DNA from: Blautia glucerasea
GTDB taxonomy: Bacteria; Bacillota; Clostridia; Lachnospirales; Lachnospiraceae
Assembly: GCF_020537505.1 (NCBI RefSeq)
Contig: NZ_JAJBMO010000015.1
Coordinates: forward strand, 24,523-88,522
Direction: 5' to 3'
DNA: 64,000 bases
A model generated the notes under the pieces. That model searched no databases, was not told where the DNA came from, and saw nothing but the letters and a program-made list of their open reading frames with translations. Shown here in pieces: positions 26,573 to 35,613 of the stretch. Both the position numbers and the translations under genes were made by a program. Numbering within the stretch: position 1 is the first letter of the stretch; each line of letters opens with the position of its first letter.

Positions 26573-26595
26573 AAGACCACAGTAACTGCGGTCTT
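26573..26595 (-). terminator. Terminator-like hairpin between rpmH and rnpA
   Basis: Read leftward, AAGACCGCAG and CTGTGGTCTT form a 10-bp stem (one G-U pair) with a 3-nt loop, followed by TTCTT. It lies 7 bp past the rpmH stop. It probably lowers rnpA transcription relative to rpmH. Confidence 0.7.
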
Positions 26596-26602
26596 AACGG
26601 TC

Positions 26603-26737
26603 TTAAGCAGATAACTGCTTTCTTCCTTTTAATCTTCTGGCAGCTAATACTTTACGTCCGCCTTTTGTGCTCATACGAGCTCTGAAGCCATGGACTTTCG
26701 CTCTAGATCTTTTTTTCGGCTGAAATGTCATTTTCAT
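26603..26737 (-). CDS. rpmH: 50S ribosomal protein L34
   Basis: A 44-aa, highly basic large-subunit protein. The translation starts [20 protein letters not shown], followed by [20 protein letters not shown] and QLSA. Two residues (MK) precede the more usual MTFQPK start, which gives a second possible Met. It is the last gene before oriC on the left arm and starts the rpmH-rnpA-yidD-yidC-jag cluster. Confidence 0.98.
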   Translation of the reverse strand: MKMTFQPKKRSRAKVHGFRARMSTKGGRKVLAARRLKGRKQLSA

Positions 26738-26802
26738 AGGTAAAGCACCTCCTTTATCTATATGGAATTTAAAATAATTAACCTAATCAGAACATCATTT
26801 CA

Positions 26803-26831
26803 ATTATATTCATAAATGCCCTTCCCGTCAA
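26803..26831 (-). promoter_or_regulatory. rpmH promoter
   Basis: On the minus strand, TTGACG and TATAAT are separated by exactly 17 bp, 66 bp upstream of rpmH and 30 bp from the first DnaA box, so DnaA binding could influence it. Confidence 0.8.
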
Positions 26832-26860
26832 GTAAAAATTCTTGCAAAATCGATTTTTTA

Positions 26861-27358
26861 TTATCCACAAAGTTTTCCACACTGTGCATAACCTGTCATT
26901 TTAAAAAGGTTTACGTAACATTATCCACATTTTGTGGATAACTTGTGGATAACCTAGGGATTATCAGCAAAAATATCCACTTTTGACTGTTGATTTTAAC
27001 GCAAATATCACAAAAATCCACGTTTTTCGAGGGGATTCGACAGTGGATAGAGTTATACACATAATTTTTCATTATTGAAACCAGTAAAACCATGTTATGG
27101 TAACCAGAATAGTTATCAACCTTTTTATCCACATTTATCCACACACAAAATGTTGATAACTTTCCAGTTTATTCACAAGATATCCCCCATTTTTTTTCTA
27201 GAATTTTTTTATTATCCACTGCATTTTTTTTAAATTGTGGATGTTTTGTGGACAATTCTACACTTTTCCCCAGTTATTTTTCCTATTTTCTTATGAAAAA
27301 CTACATTTTCCAACCCAGGCATTCCTACTTTTACGGCTATCCATAGTAATGTGCATAA
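26861..27358. other. oriC, rpmH-dnaA part: DnaA-box cluster
   Basis: Ten sites match TTATNCACA: 26861, 26883 (reverse), 26921, 26933 (reverse), 26944 (reverse), 27053, 27125, 27135, 27169 and 27350 (reverse); five or more are perfect TTATCCACA. Three lie within 32 bp (26921-26952) and two are head-to-tail 10 bp apart (27125, 27135). AT-rich tracts at 27180-27235 could unwind. Gene direction flips here, leftward before and rightward after, as expected at a replication origin. Confidence 0.92.
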
Positions 27359-27430
27359 TTTTCCAGTTACTGTTCACTGGTAATATTCCGCGAGGTGTTT
27401 TTTGTGAACGGAGTAAACAGCAACTAATTT
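27359..27430. repeat. Palindromic repeat inside oriC (related to family A)
   Basis: AGTTACTGTTCACTGG resembles the arm of family A. TATTCCGCGAGGTGTTTTTT plus GTGA (27384-27407) is identical over 24 bp to 44617-44640. It sits between the DnaA boxes and the dnaA promoter. Confidence 0.6.
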
Positions 27431-27510
27431 TCCACATAAATTTCCTATATAAATAAGATTTTGTCGTTGCGAAAAGACAGGATTTATTATAATATATATA
27501 AGGATATTTA

Positions 27511-27606
27511 TGTCCGTTTATCAAAATACCAGTAAATTGAATCATTTTTTTACTTATATTCTTCAGAGAATCTCCTGTTTATAGCTGATATTTTGATAAA
27601 CGGACA
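27511..27606. repeat. 18-bp inverted repeat in the dnaA leader
   Basis: TGTCCGTTTATCAAAATA at 27511-27528 is perfectly inverted at 27589-27606, with a 60-nt AT-rich loop. A TATAAT at 27488-27493 lies just upstream, so the repeat would be transcribed as part of the dnaA 5' leader. The right arm extends to AAACGGACATGTCGCC, a 16-mer found inverted at 62600-62615. Confidence 0.7.
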
Positions 27607-27699
27607 TGTCGCCGACGGACGGCATTACTTAATTTAAGAAAGAAAACGCTGCTAAACGCAGCCAAAATAGCATCCATCAGATATGTACGGGAGGAAAAA

Positions 27700-29064
27700 A
27701 TGAGCACAGTAATAGAAAAATGGGATGAAATCCTGGAAATTGTGAAAAAGGAGCACGATCTTTCCGATGTTCGCTTTGACACCTGGCTGAAACCCCTGAA
27801 GGTTTATGATGTCAGTGGAAATGTAGTTACCATCGTCGCTTCCGACCAGGTGCGATTAAGCTACATTAATAAGAATTACAAACTGCCCCTGCAGGTTACC
27901 ATAAGCGAAGTCACCGGAATGACCGACTGCGAAGTGAAATTTATCCTTCCAGAAGACGTTCCAGCGAAAAAATCCACTTCCGAAGCTGCACCTGATCAGA
28001 ACAGCCGTTTTAAGGACAGATGCGAAGAAGCAAATCTGAACCCGAAATATACATTCAATACTTTTATTGTGGGCAGCAACAACAAACTTGCTCAGGCAGC
28101 AGCCCTGGCAGTAGCGGAATCTCCGGGAAATACCTACAATCCGCTTTTTATCTACGGTGGCGCCGGACTTGGAAAGACTCACCTTATGCATTCCATCGCC
28201 CACTTTATTATTGAAAATGATGATAACAGTAAGGTTCTCTATGTTACCAGTGAGGAATTTACCAATGAGCTAATCGAAACCATCCGTAACGGAAACAACA
28301 CCGCCATGAGCAAATTCCGTGAGAAGTACCGTAACATTGATGTCCTTCTGATCGATGATATTCAGTTTATTATAGGAAAGGAATCCACACAGGAGGAATT
28401 TTTCCACACCTTTAACAGCCTTTACAGCGCTAACAAACAGATTATCATTTCTTCCGATAAACCGCCGAAGGATATGGAGATTCTGGATGAGCGTTTCCGT
28501 TCAAGATTCGAATGGGGACTGATCGTGGATATCACCCTACCAGATTACGAGACCCGAATGGCCATTCTTCATAAGAAAGAAGACATGGACGGCTATAATG
28601 TAAGCGAAGATGTTATCAAATATATTGCCAATAACATCAAATCCAACATCCGTGAACTGGAAGGTGCCTTTAATAAGGTAGTTGCTTACGCAAAGCTTGA
28701 GAAAAAAGAGGTTACCCTGGAACTTGCAGAGCAGGCCCTGAAGGATATCATCGCACCCAATGAAAACAAACAGATCACTGCCGACTACATTATTTCTATG
28801 GTAGCAGAGCACTTTAATGTAAGTACTGCAGATCTTTGCGGAAATAAGAGAAGTTCCAAGATCGTAATGCCAAGACAGGTCGCTATGTATCTTTGCCGTG
28901 AAATTCTGGCGATCCCGCTGAAAAATGTAGGCCAGTATCTTGGAAATCGTGACCATACCACAGTTATGCACGGCGTAGAAAAGATTGAAAAGGAGCTCCA
29001 GACCAACGAACAGCTGCAGAGCACCATCGATACCTTAAAGAAAAAAATTAATCCACAAACTTAA
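27700..29064 (+). CDS. dnaA: Chromosomal replication initiator DnaA
   Basis: AAA+ ATPase that binds DnaA boxes and opens oriC. The 454 aa include domain I (about 1-85, W-D-E-I-L... to YKLPLQVTI), a short linker, the AAA+ core with Walker A GGAGLGKTHLMHS and Walker B VLLIDDIQF, the sensor region RFRSRFEWGL, and the DNA-binding domain with the family signature NRDHTTVMHGVEKI. GGGAGG precedes the ATG. It is the first rightward gene and lies between two DnaA-box clusters, so autoregulation is expected. Confidence 0.99.
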   Translation: MSTVIEKWDEILEIVKKEHDLSDVRFDTWLKPLKVYDVSGNVVTIVASDQVRLSYINKNYKLPLQVTISEVTGMTDCEVKFILPEDVPAKKSTSEAAPDQNSRFKDRCEEANLNPKYTFNTFIVGSNNKLAQAAALAVAESPGNTYNPLFIYGGAGLGKTHLMHSIAHFIIENDDNSKVLYVTSEEFTNELIETIRNGNNTAMSKFREKYRNIDVLLIDDIQFIIGKESTQEEFFHTFNSLYSANKQIIISSDKPPKDMEILDERFRSRFEWGLIVDITLPDYETRMAILHKKEDMDGYNVSEDVIKYIANNIKSNIRELEGAFNKVVAYAKLEKKEVTLELAEQALKDIIAPNENKQITADYIISMVAEHFNVSTADLCGNKRSSKIVMPRQVAMYLCREILAIPLKNVGQYLGNRDHTTVMHGVEKIEKELQTNEQLQSTIDTLKKKINPQT

Positions 29065-29342
29065 CACATTTTTTCCACATTTCATGTGTATAAGATGTTG
29101 ACATTATGTGTATTAATGTGAATAACTTTCGTTGCAAAAATCACTAATGTGGTTTTACACAGATTATTCACACCCTAAACCCATGCTTTTACACGAAGTT
29201 ATCCATATCCGAAACCCTTTTATTCACTGGGCGGAAGTGAGTTTTTCACATATTCACATCCCCTACGGCGGATACTGCGGATATCTTCTTAAATATATTT
29301 ACTGAAAAACCCATTTTCTCCAGAAAGGAAGTTATACACATT
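29065..29342. other. oriC, dnaA-dnaN part: second DnaA-box cluster
   Basis: Four TTATNCACA boxes occur at 29085 (reverse), 29117 (reverse), 29164 and 29332, in AT-rich DNA. None is the perfect TTATCCACA. The last lies 2 bp before the dnaN start codon, between it and the AAAGGA ribosome-binding site. With the upstream cluster this gives a bipartite origin like that of Bacillus. Confidence 0.8.
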
Positions 29343-30458
29343 ATGAAAATCATTTGCTCCAAAAATAACTTGTTGAAGAGCGTCAGTATTTCCTTAAAAG
29401 CTGTACCATCCAAAACAACAATGCCAATTCTGGAATGTATTCTGATCGATGCAACAACCAACCAGATCAAATTTACTACCAATGACATGGAACTTGGAAT
29501 CGAAACCATTGTTGATGGTACTATAGAAGAAAAAGGAAGGGTTGCCCTAAATGCAAAGATCTTCTATGAAATTATCCGAAGACTTCCAGACAACGATGTT
29601 ACCATTAAAACTGACGAAAAATTTGCTGCAACCATTACCTGTGAGAAAGCGAAATTCAATATTCCTGGTAAATCAGGAGAAGATTTCGCATATCTCCCTA
29701 TGATTGAGCGAGATGAGCCATTAACTATCTCTCAATACACATTAAAGAATATGATTTATCAGACAATATTCTCAATTGCAGTCAATGATAACAACAAATT
29801 AATGACTGGTGAACTGTTTGAAATTAAGAATAATTGTCTGAAAATTGTTTCCCTGGATGGACACCGTATTGCAATCCGCAAAATGCCTCTGAAAAAAGAC
29901 TATTCTGACCGCAAGGTTGTAGTTCCAGGAAAGACTCTCAATGAGATCAGTAAGATTTTATCTGGAGAAATGGATGATGTAGTCAGCATTTTCTTTACCA
30001 ATAATCATATTTTATTTGAATTTGACCAGACTATGGTAGTTTCCCGTCTGATCGAAGGCGAATATTTCCGTATTGATCAGATGCTTTCCAGCGATTACGA
30101 GACCAAGCTTTCCATTAACAAAAAAGAATTCCTGGATTGTATCGACCGTGCCACACTTCTTGTAAGAGAAGGGGATAAGAAACCAATCATTATCCACATT
30201 ACAGATGACAGTATGGAGCTGAAGATTGATTCTGCAATGGGTTCCATGAATGAGGATATTGACATTGAAAAAGAGGGAAAAGATATCCTGATCGGATTTA
30301 ATCCAAAGTTCCTGATCGATGCACTGAAGGTTATTGATGATGAAACCATTGACATTTACCTGGTAAACCCGAAAGCACCTTGCTTTATCAGGGATGAAGA
30401 GGAAACTTATACCTATCTGATCCTTCCGGTTAACATAAATCAGAACCAGGCTAGATAA
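29343..30458 (+). CDS. dnaN: DNA polymerase III beta subunit (sliding clamp)
   Basis: Ring-shaped clamp that holds the replicative polymerase on DNA. The 371 aa have the three clamp folds: MKIICSKNNLLKSVSISLKA, the LEGEYFRI/DQMLSSDYET-type domain junction (here LIEGEYFRIDQM), and a C-terminal TYLILPVNI close to the usual LP-M end. The likely ribosome-binding site AAAGGA lies 12 nt upstream of the ATG, an unusually long spacing caused by the DnaA box between them. Confidence 0.97.
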   Translation: MKIICSKNNLLKSVSISLKAVPSKTTMPILECILIDATTNQIKFTTNDMELGIETIVDGTIEEKGRVALNAKIFYEIIRRLPDNDVTIKTDEKFAATITCEKAKFNIPGKSGEDFAYLPMIERDEPLTISQYTLKNMIYQTIFSIAVNDNNKLMTGELFEIKNNCLKIVSLDGHRIAIRKMPLKKDYSDRKVVVPGKTLNEISKILSGEMDDVVSIFFTNNHILFEFDQTMVVSRLIEGEYFRIDQMLSSDYETKLSINKKEFLDCIDRATLLVREGDKKPIIIHITDDSMELKIDSAMGSMNEDIDIEKEGKDILIGFNPKFLIDALKVIDDETIDIYLVNPKAPCFIRDEEETYTYLILPVNINQNQAR

Positions 30459-30586
30459 TTGTTGCTGGCTAAAGTATGAAGCGTAGATGATAATTGGAAG
30501 AGTAACGGAAGTGAAGAAGGATGGCAGATCGGGGTTTGGAAGTATGAACAGTAGTTATAATCTGCCAGAAGAGTGGAGGCAAAAAA

Positions 30587-30802
30587 TTGGAAATCAGAAT
30601 CAGAGATGAATTTATCAAGCTGGGACAGGCGCTGAAGCTTGCCGATCTTGTTTCAGATGGCGTTGAAGCAAAATATGTGATAAGCGACGGACTTGTAAAA
30701 GTAAATGGAGAGGTGGACACCAGAAGAGGCCGCAAGGTTTATGGCGGTGACGTTATTTCCTATAATGGCCAGGATGTGAAGGTTCTGTCAGGAAACGAAT
30801 AA
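30587..30802 (+). CDS. yaaA: S4-domain RNA-binding protein YaaA/YlmH-type (RlbA)
   Basis: A 71-aa S4 domain protein (IKLGQALKLADLVSDGVEAK, then GLVKVNGEVDTRRGRKVYGG). This small RNA-binding protein is conserved between dnaN and recF in Firmicutes. It appears to start at TTG 30587, with GGAGG about 10 nt upstream; no ATG or GTG is available in frame. It ends 1 bp before recF, so the two are coupled. Confidence 0.92.
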   Translation: MEIRIRDEFIKLGQALKLADLVSDGVEAKYVISDGLVKVNGEVDTRRGRKVYGGDVISYNGQDVKVLSGNE

Positions 30803-30803
30803 A

Positions 30804-31892
30804 ATGGCCTATATTGAATCCATAAAATTAAGCAATTTCAGAAATTATGAATCGCTGGAGCTTTCTTTTGACAAGGGAACCAATATTTTCTACGGGGATA
30901 ATGCCCAGGGAAAGACAAATATCCTGGAATCTGTCTATCTGTGTGGAACCAGTAAGTCCCACAAGGGCAGCAAGGACCGGGAGATCATCCGGTTTGATCA
31001 GGAGGAATCCCATATCCGCATGATGGTTGGAAAAGATTCCATGTCGTACAAGATCGACATGCACCTTCGGAAAAATAAAGCCAAGGGCGTGGCTATCAAC
31101 GGGCTTCCCATAAAGAAGGCAAGAGAGCTTCTCGGAGTTGTGAATCTGGTTTTCTTTTCCCCCGAGGACCTGAATATTATCAAAAATGGTCCGGGAGAGC
31201 GGCGAAGATTCATGGACGCGGAGCTTTGTCAGCTGGATAAACTGTATCTCACAGATCTTGCCGGATATAACCACGTTCTGAACCAGAGAAATAAGCTGCT
31301 GAAGGATATGTATAAGCAGCCGGAGTTGGAGGCAACTCTTGATGTGTGGGACATGCAGCTGGTAAATTATGGCCGCAAGATTATTGACAAAAGAAGAGAA
31401 TTTGTGGAATCTCTGAATGAGATCATTAAGGAAATCCACAGAAATCTCACCGGCGGTATCGAGAATATTGAAGTGATTTATGAACCAAGCGTGGAGAGCC
31501 GGGCTTTGGAAGAGAGCCTTTTCCACAACCGTGACCGTGATCTTAGGATGAAAATGACTTCGTCCGGACCTCACAGGGATGACCTGATGGTGGCGGTAAA
31601 CGGAATTGACATCCGAAAATATGGTTCCCAGGGACAGCAGAGGACAGCAGCTCTTTCCCTGAAGCTTTCAGAGATTTATCTGGTGGAGAAGATCATTCAT
31701 GACAAACCGGTCCTGCTTCTTGATGATGTACTTTCCGAGCTGGACAGCAGCCGTCAGAATTATCTTCTGGAGAGTATTCATGATATCCAGACCATGATCA
31801 CCTGTACAGGTTTGGACGATTTTGTCAGTCATCAGTTCAAGATCAATAAAGTGTTTCACGTTGTGGCTGGACAGGTTTACTTGCCAGCGTAA
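30804..31892 (+). CDS. recF: DNA replication/repair protein RecF
   Basis: ABC-type ATPase that helps load RecA at gapped DNA. The 362 aa contain Walker A GDNAQGKTNILESVYL, the signature GSQGQQRTAALSLKL and Walker B PVLLLDDVLSELD. It begins 1 bp after yaaA with ATG. A family A repeat follows its stop codon. Confidence 0.97.
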   Translation: MAYIESIKLSNFRNYESLELSFDKGTNIFYGDNAQGKTNILESVYLCGTSKSHKGSKDREIIRFDQEESHIRMMVGKDSMSYKIDMHLRKNKAKGVAINGLPIKKARELLGVVNLVFFSPEDLNIIKNGPGERRRFMDAELCQLDKLYLTDLAGYNHVLNQRNKLLKDMYKQPELEATLDVWDMQLVNYGRKIIDKRREFVESLNEIIKEIHRNLTGGIENIEVIYEPSVESRALEESLFHNRDRDLRMKMTSSGPHRDDLMVAVNGIDIRKYGSQGQQRTAALSLKLSEIYLVEKIIHDKPVLLLDDVLSELDSSRQNYLLESIHDIQTMITCTGLDDFVSHQFKINKVFHVVAGQVYLPA

Positions 31893-31963
31893 AATCATGT
31901 GAATGCATGATTTCTGTGCACGGCGAAGCGAGTTGCTGGTCACGGAGTGAACAGTAACTCGAG
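31893..31963. repeat. Two-hairpin palindromic repeat, family A copy 3
   Basis: ATCATGTGAATGCATGATTT, then CTGTGCACGGCGAAGCG, then TTGCTGGTCACGGAGTGAAC and AGTAAC. Same order of parts as copy 1, directly after recF. Confidence 0.75.
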
Positions 31964-32033
31964 GGTTGCGCTGTTGATAAATAAACTTGCGAAGTATTAT
32001 ACGATATGCTAAACTGGCATTAACTATGGAAAG

Positions 32034-34640
32034 TTGGTGAAAAATTTGGACAAAGAGGAATTTCGGGTTAAACTTGAAGAGATTAATCATTTAGTAGAAC
32101 AGAAAGACTATAAAGGAGCCATGAATGTGGTAGACAGCATTGACTGGCGCCGTGTAAAAAATGTTCGTACCCTTTGTGTAGTTGGTGAGATCTATGCTGC
32201 CAATAAACGCTATGAGGACAGTAAGGAAATTTTCCTTCTTGCTTATCACAGAGCCTCCATTGGTAAGAACATTCTTTATCGTCTGGTAGAGGTTTCCCTG
32301 AAATTGGGCGAAATTTCTGAGGCTGTAGAATTTTATCAGGAGTACAGGGAAGTTGCACCAAATGACAACACCCAGTACATTCTGAAATATAAGATCCTGA
32401 AAGCCAAGAAAACTTCTCTTGCAGAGCAGATTAAGGTTCTGGAGGAGTACAAAGAGAAAGAATTTACTGAGAAATGGTCCTATGAGCTTGCCAAACTGTA
32501 TTATCAGGATGGGGACAAGGAGAAATGTCTGGAGCTTTGCAATGAGATCATTCTTTGGTTTAACGAGGGCAGCTACGTAATGAAGGCCATGGACCTGAAG
32601 CAGCGTATGGGTGTCCTGACTGGTGAGGAAAAAGAGCGGTATGAAGAGCAGTTTGTACCGAAGCTTCTGAAACCGGAAGATGCAGATAAAGTGCAGAAAG
32701 AAGAGAAGACTCAGGAAACTCATAATGATGAGAGCATTGAGAGTATTCAGATCAAGAGTGAGGACCTGGACGGAGTAGAGAGTCTTCAGGACAAGATTTC
32801 CAAAGGACTTCGTGATATTTTTGGAAACCGTAAGATGGATGAGACAGAGGAAAGCATTGTTTCTTCAGAGGAGAACAAGGAAGTTCAGGAGGAGATGCTT
32901 CGTGATCCGGCTTTTGAGAAGGAATATGAGAGTGTTCCAGAGCTTGAGCCTGAGACTGGCAAGGTGAAGGAGCAAGCTGTGGATGCTGTTAAAGAATCTG
33001 CAGATCCTGAGAACGAAGTGAAAGAGGAAACGGCAGCTTTTGAAGAAGTGCAGGAAGAAACTGAAAACGCTGTCAAGGCAGAGGTCCCTTCCGCAGAAAC
33101 TCTGAAAATGCCTACACTGAATATTCCGGATTCCATGAAGAATATGACTGCAGAAGAGGTGGAGGTACCGAAGGCGCCTGCACAGAATAATCTTTTCAGC
33201 GATGCAACGGAGGAGAAGGAAGAAGTAGAAGAAATCCCGGCATTTGATTTCTCAAACTTTAATCTGGAGGATACCATTCTGGCAGCAGCAACTGCCCAGG
33301 GAATTGAAATTCCAGATGAAAAGCCTGATGAGAAGAAGGTAGAGGAAGAGAATAAAGAGATTGTCGAGGCTGCAAAAGAATTTTCCATGGAACCTCAGAA
33401 ACCTGTTGAAGAAGAGAAGGATGAGGAAATTCCGGAAGAAGTAATCCAGCCGGAGGATGAAGAAGTGGAAGAGGAACCGGAAGAGAAGAAGCCGGTTGTA
33501 GAGCTTGAGGAAGAAGAGTTCCTTTCCGAAGAAGATCTTCAGGCTGCTGAGGATGAATTTTTAAATGGACCTGCAGGCCGTAAGGAGGAACCTTCCGACG
33601 ATTCTATGTCTGAAGATGAATTTATTGCCAAACTTCTTAAGGAGAGCATTGGTGAGGATGAAGATGTTCCATCCGTGGTCGATGAGGAGGAAGCTGGATC
33701 TGAGAAAGATGCAGAGAATCCTGAAGAGGAAGCTTCTGATGAAGAATTAGGTGACGAAGACTTTGATTTTGACCAGGATGAGGAAGAAGAGTCTGACAAG
33801 CCGCTTTCCGAGGAGGAAGAGCTTGAGCAGTTTATCGATTCCATCCAGCCGAAGGATAAGAGAAATCCTGTTGATATTGTTCCGAGAGAAAAAGCGCTCA
33901 CAGATGACGAGAAGAAGCTGTTTACATATTTTGTAAAGGTTCCGGGAATGAAAGAGCAGTTGATCAGTGCACTTTGCGATGTGCAGATGGCAGCAGCAGA
34001 TAAAACATCCAAGACCGGAAACGTGATCGTCATGGGTGGAAAAGAAACTGGTAAGACCAGACTGATTGCAAGCCTCATTCCGGCAATTTGTAAAGAACTG
34101 AATCTGCCGGCTTCCAAGGTTGCTTATGTATTTGCAGATCAGCTGAACGAGATGGATATTGCCAAAGTGGTAAATAAACTTCGCGGTGGTTTCCTGGTAA
34201 TCGAGGGTGCAAACCAGCTTACACAGGAGACGGTTGATATTCTGGATAAAGCTATGGAGTTCCGCACAGACGGACTGACAGTTATTATTGAGGATGAGAA
34301 AATCGGAATGCGCAAGCTGATCGCAAGATTCCCGAAATTTGCCAGAAAGTTTACCTCTATGATCAATATTCCGGTATTTACCAATGATGAGCTTGTAAAC
34401 TTTGCAAGAGTTTACACAAAAGAAAACGGTTATAAGATCGACCAGATGGGAATGCTTGCATTGTACAATCTGATCGGTGTGAACCAGAAGGAAGACCAGC
34501 CGATGAACATTGGGGCTGTTAAGGAAATGCTTGACGCAGCAATGGCGAAATCCCAGGGCGGACTTCTGAAATTTAACAAGAAAAAGAGAGTAGACCGTGA
34601 TGGATTTACGGTTCTCTATGAGAAAGATTTTGCGAAGTAA
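32034..34640 (+). CDS. TPR / acidic linker / P-loop ATPase-like protein
   Basis: An 868-aa soluble protein of unknown function. Residues about 1-215 are helical repeats of tetratricopeptide type (YEDSKEIFLLAYHRASIG, GEISEAVEFYQEYREVAPND, CLELCNEIILWF). Residues about 215-625 are an extremely Glu/Asp-rich linker with few hydrophobics. Residues about 630-868 form a P-loop domain with GGKETGKT (Walker A), GGFLVIEGANQL in the Walker B position (Glu, no Asp-Glu pair) and TKENGYKIDQMGMLALYNLI resembling an AAA+ lid. The start is uncertain: TTG 32034, GTG 32037 or TTG 32046, none with a strong ribosome-binding site. It sits between recF and rsmA. Confidence 0.75.
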   Translation: MVKNLDKEEFRVKLEEINHLVEQKDYKGAMNVVDSIDWRRVKNVRTLCVVGEIYAANKRYEDSKEIFLLAYHRASIGKNILYRLVEVSLKLGEISEAVEFYQEYREVAPNDNTQYILKYKILKAKKTSLAEQIKVLEEYKEKEFTEKWSYELAKLYYQDGDKEKCLELCNEIILWFNEGSYVMKAMDLKQRMGVLTGEEKERYEEQFVPKLLKPEDADKVQKEEKTQETHNDESIESIQIKSEDLDGVESLQDKISKGLRDIFGNRKMDETEESIVSSEENKEVQEEMLRDPAFEKEYESVPELEPETGKVKEQAVDAVKESADPENEVKEETAAFEEVQEETENAVKAEVPSAETLKMPTLNIPDSMKNMTAEEVEVPKAPAQNNLFSDATEEKEEVEEIPAFDFSNFNLEDTILAAATAQGIEIPDEKPDEKKVEEENKEIVEAAKEFSMEPQKPVEEEKDEEIPEEVIQPEDEEVEEEPEEKKPVVELEEEEFLSEEDLQAAEDEFLNGPAGRKEEPSDDSMSEDEFIAKLLKESIGEDEDVPSVVDEEEAGSEKDAENPEEEASDEELGDEDFDFDQDEEEESDKPLSEEEELEQFIDSIQPKDKRNPVDIVPREKALTDDEKKLFTYFVKVPGMKEQLISALCDVQMAAADKTSKTGNVIVMGGKETGKTRLIASLIPAICKELNLPASKVAYVFADQLNEMDIAKVVNKLRGGFLVIEGANQLTQETVDILDKAMEFRTDGLTVIIEDEKIGMRKLIARFPKFARKFTSMINIPVFTNDELVNFARVYTKENGYKIDQMGMLALYNLIGVNQKEDQPMNIGAVKEMLDAAMAKSQGGLLKFNKKKRVDRDGFTVLYEKDFAK

Positions 34641-34659
34641 AGAGAGAGAGGAAATTAAT

Positions 34660-35535
34660 ATGACCAGACCTTATTTAGGAAACCCGAAATATACCATTGA
34701 AGTTCTTCAAAAGTATAATTTTGCTTTCCAGAAAAGGTTTGGTCAGAATTTTCTGATCGATACCCATGTTCTGGAGAAAATCATAGAGGCTTCCCAGATC
34801 ACCAGGGACGATTTTGTTCTGGAGATCGGACCTGGTATTGGAACTATGACCCAGTATCTGGCTGAGGCTGCAAGAGAAGTGGTGGCTGTTGAGATTGACA
34901 AGACTCTGATTCCCATTCTGGAAAATGATACATTGAAGGATTGGGATAATGTAACTGTGATTAACGAGGATATCCTGAAAGTGGATATTGCAGCGCTGGC
35001 CCAGGAGAAAAATGGCGGTAAGCCAATCAAGGTGGTTGCCAATCTGCCCTATTACATTACCACACCGATCATTATGGGACTTTTTGAAAATCATGTACCC
35101 ATTTCTTCCATCACTATCATGGTACAGAAGGAAGTTGCCGACAGAATGCAGGTTGGACCAGGAACCAAGGATTATGGGGCATTGTCACTGGCTGTTCAGT
35201 ATTATGCCAGACCGCAGATTATTGCAAATGTTCCGCCAAACTGTTTTATGCCAAGGCCGAAGGTTGGAAGTGCAGTTATCCAGCTGGTGAGATACGAGGA
35301 GCCGCCGGTGCAGGTGGATAATGAGAAGCTGATGTTCCGTCTGATTCGGGCATCCTTTAACCAGCGCCGAAAAACTCTTGTAAATGGACTTAAGAATTCA
35401 CAGGAGCTTGATTTTTCAAAAGAGGAAATCGAGAAAGCTATGGCAGAGACTGGAATTCCGGTGAATGTGAGAGGTGAAGCGCTGACATTGAAGGAGTTCG
35501 CGGATCTGGCGAATGCGTTTAATAAATTAAGATAG
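34660..35535 (+). CDS. rsmA: 16S rRNA (adenine1518/1519-N6)-dimethyltransferase RsmA (KsgA)
   Basis: Dimethylates two adjacent adenines near the 3' end of 16S rRNA. The 291 aa contain KRFGQNFLIDTHVLEKII, the SAM-binding VLEIGPGIGTMTQYLAEAA, the catalytic NLPYYITTPI and the C-terminal FNQRRKTLVNGLK. I use the ATG at 34660 after GAGAGAGG; a longer upstream frame overlaps the preceding gene by 40 bp. It is 19 bp downstream of the TPR/P-loop gene. Confidence 0.96.
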   Translation: MTRPYLGNPKYTIEVLQKYNFAFQKRFGQNFLIDTHVLEKIIEASQITRDDFVLEIGPGIGTMTQYLAEAAREVVAVEIDKTLIPILENDTLKDWDNVTVINEDILKVDIAALAQEKNGGKPIKVVANLPYYITTPIIMGLFENHVPISSITIMVQKEVADRMQVGPGTKDYGALSLAVQYYARPQIIANVPPNCFMPRPKVGSAVIQLVRYEEPPVQVDNEKLMFRLIRASFNQRRKTLVNGLKNSQELDFSKEEIEKAMAETGIPVNVRGEALTLKEFADLANAFNKLR

Positions 35536-35542
35536 AAGGAAA

Positions 35543-35613
35543 GAACGGGACGTAAGCCCCGTTCCTGATATCATACAAATAAAAATCACCCGGTGGCTAG
35601 ACGGGTGATTTTT
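35543..35613 (+). terminator. Double hairpin terminator after rsmA
   Basis: GAACGGG/CCCGTTC (35543-35564) is followed by AAAAATCACCCG/CGGGTGATTTTT (35581-35613) with a T-rich tail. The second hairpin is the stronger terminator. Confidence 0.85.

Noticed and set aside
31850..31866. Fifth parS site near the recF 3' end (TGTTTCACGTTGTGGC)
   Set aside because: Only the left half matches; the right half of the palindrome is missing.
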